From: Psychrosphaera sp. B3R10
GTDB taxonomy: Bacteria > Pseudomonadota > Gammaproteobacteria > Enterobacterales > Alteromonadaceae
Reading direction: 5' to 3'
DNA length: 64,000 nt
Assembly (NCBI RefSeq): GCF_018861025.1
Contig: NZ_JAHKQH010000037.1
Coordinates: 62,001 to 126,000, forward strand
Both the position numbers and the translations under genes were made by a program. Shown here one piece after another: positions 63,811-64,000 of this stretch; position 1 is the first letter of the stretch; each line of letters starts with the position of its first letter. The notes under the pieces are model-generated. The model saw nothing but the letters and a program-made list of their open reading frames with translations, did not search any database and was not told where the DNA came from.

Positions 63811-64000
63811 TCAAATCTCTAAATCAAATTGTTGGCGCAATAACGACTTGGTAAAACTGGTGCGAATATAAAACCCTTTTGGCGGCGCATACGTTGGGTT
63901 GCCCTCTCGGTCGACCCCCGCACTGCGAACAGAACTGTCAGCTGCTTTTGGCCTTAGTTGCAAAGCTTCACCTAGTTTTGCCGTAATTTCATCATGTTTA
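63811..64000 (-). CDS. mutH: DNA mismatch repair endonuclease MutH, 3' end only
   Basis: The minus strand is open from the window edge to a TGA at 63811-63813, encoding about 62 residues. The end of MutH is recognisable: GEALQLRPKAADSSV, then PPKGFYIRTSFTKSLL and a short tail. MutH nicks the unmethylated strand at hemimethylated GATC sites under MutS/MutL control. The catalytic residues lie in the part beyond the window. Its presence implies Dam-directed mismatch repair. Confidence 0.85.
   Translation of the reverse strand, partial: KHDEITAKLGEALQLRPKAADSSVRSAGVDREGNPTYAPPKGFYIRTSFTKSLLRQQFDLEI

Overview
The window is chromosomal DNA of a marine-type gammaproteobacterium, most likely in the Alteromonadales (Colwelliaceae/Alteromonadaceae-like). 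The evidence is an AT-rich genome, the conserved gene sets bamE-rnfH-ratA-smpB and tolC|nudF-yqiB-yqiA-parE, rof, FlgO-family lipoproteins, a PEP-CTERM-like protein next to a PrsT-type TPR lipoprotein, and a xylan/uronate utilisation locus. The genus is an inference. No rRNA, tRNA, CRISPR array or insertion sequence was seen, and no gene looks clearly broken.

Region 1 (1-17.0 kb) is a glucuronoxylan locus. Divergent arms carry a GH67 alpha-glucuronidase and a UxuB-type fructuronate reductase on the minus strand. The plus strand carries a SASA-family acetylesterase and then a tight operon: GH10-GH43 xylanase/xylosidase lipoprotein, GH115 alpha-glucuronidase, TRAP transporter (DctP, DctQ, DctM), mannonate dehydratase ManD and an aldo/keto reductase. 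Together they would deacetylate and cut xylan, release (methyl)glucuronate, import it and route it through fructuronate and mannonate to 2-keto-3-deoxygluconate. Two LacI-family-like operator sequences precede the two main transcription units. Glucuronate isomerase, KDG kinase and the regulator are not in the window.

Region 2 (17-33.6 kb) is mixed: a secreted hypothetical, a GNAT protein, a class III cyclase-domain protein, the PrsT-like and PEP-CTERM-like pair, a TolB-like/TPR membrane protein, a DUF4287/DUF5655 protein, Rof, MgtE, an EptA-type phosphoethanolamine transferase preceded by a tandem PmrA-box-like array, a cyclic-nucleotide-binding protein, a SPOR-domain protein, a LysR regulator and PpnP.

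Region 3 (33.9-43.7 kb) is the most unusual part. Four consecutive FlgO-like lipoproteins on the plus strand converge on a minus-strand set of a fifth FlgO-like lipoprotein, a DUF4402-like pilin, a PapD-like chaperone, a 1066-residue usher-like barrel with C-terminal SPOR-like repeats, and a second DUF4402-like subunit. Candidate sigma-54 (-24/-12) promoters lie ahead of all three arms. I read it as an atypical chaperone-usher surface-fibre system with its own set of FlgO-like outer-membrane lipoproteins.

Region 4 (43.9-64 kb) is mostly housekeeping: M19 dipeptidase, an unknown protein, bamE, rnfH, ratA, smpB, DinB-like and NRDE/TANGO2-like proteins, an lpxL - TcpQ-domain - vWA lipoprotein operon, tolC, nudF, yqiB, yqiA, parE (cpdA is absent from its usual place), a hybrid histidine kinase, a modular PHB-depolymerase-like esterase whose ribosome binding site lies inside a perfect 17-bp inverted repeat, a DUF1415 protein and the 3' end of mutH.
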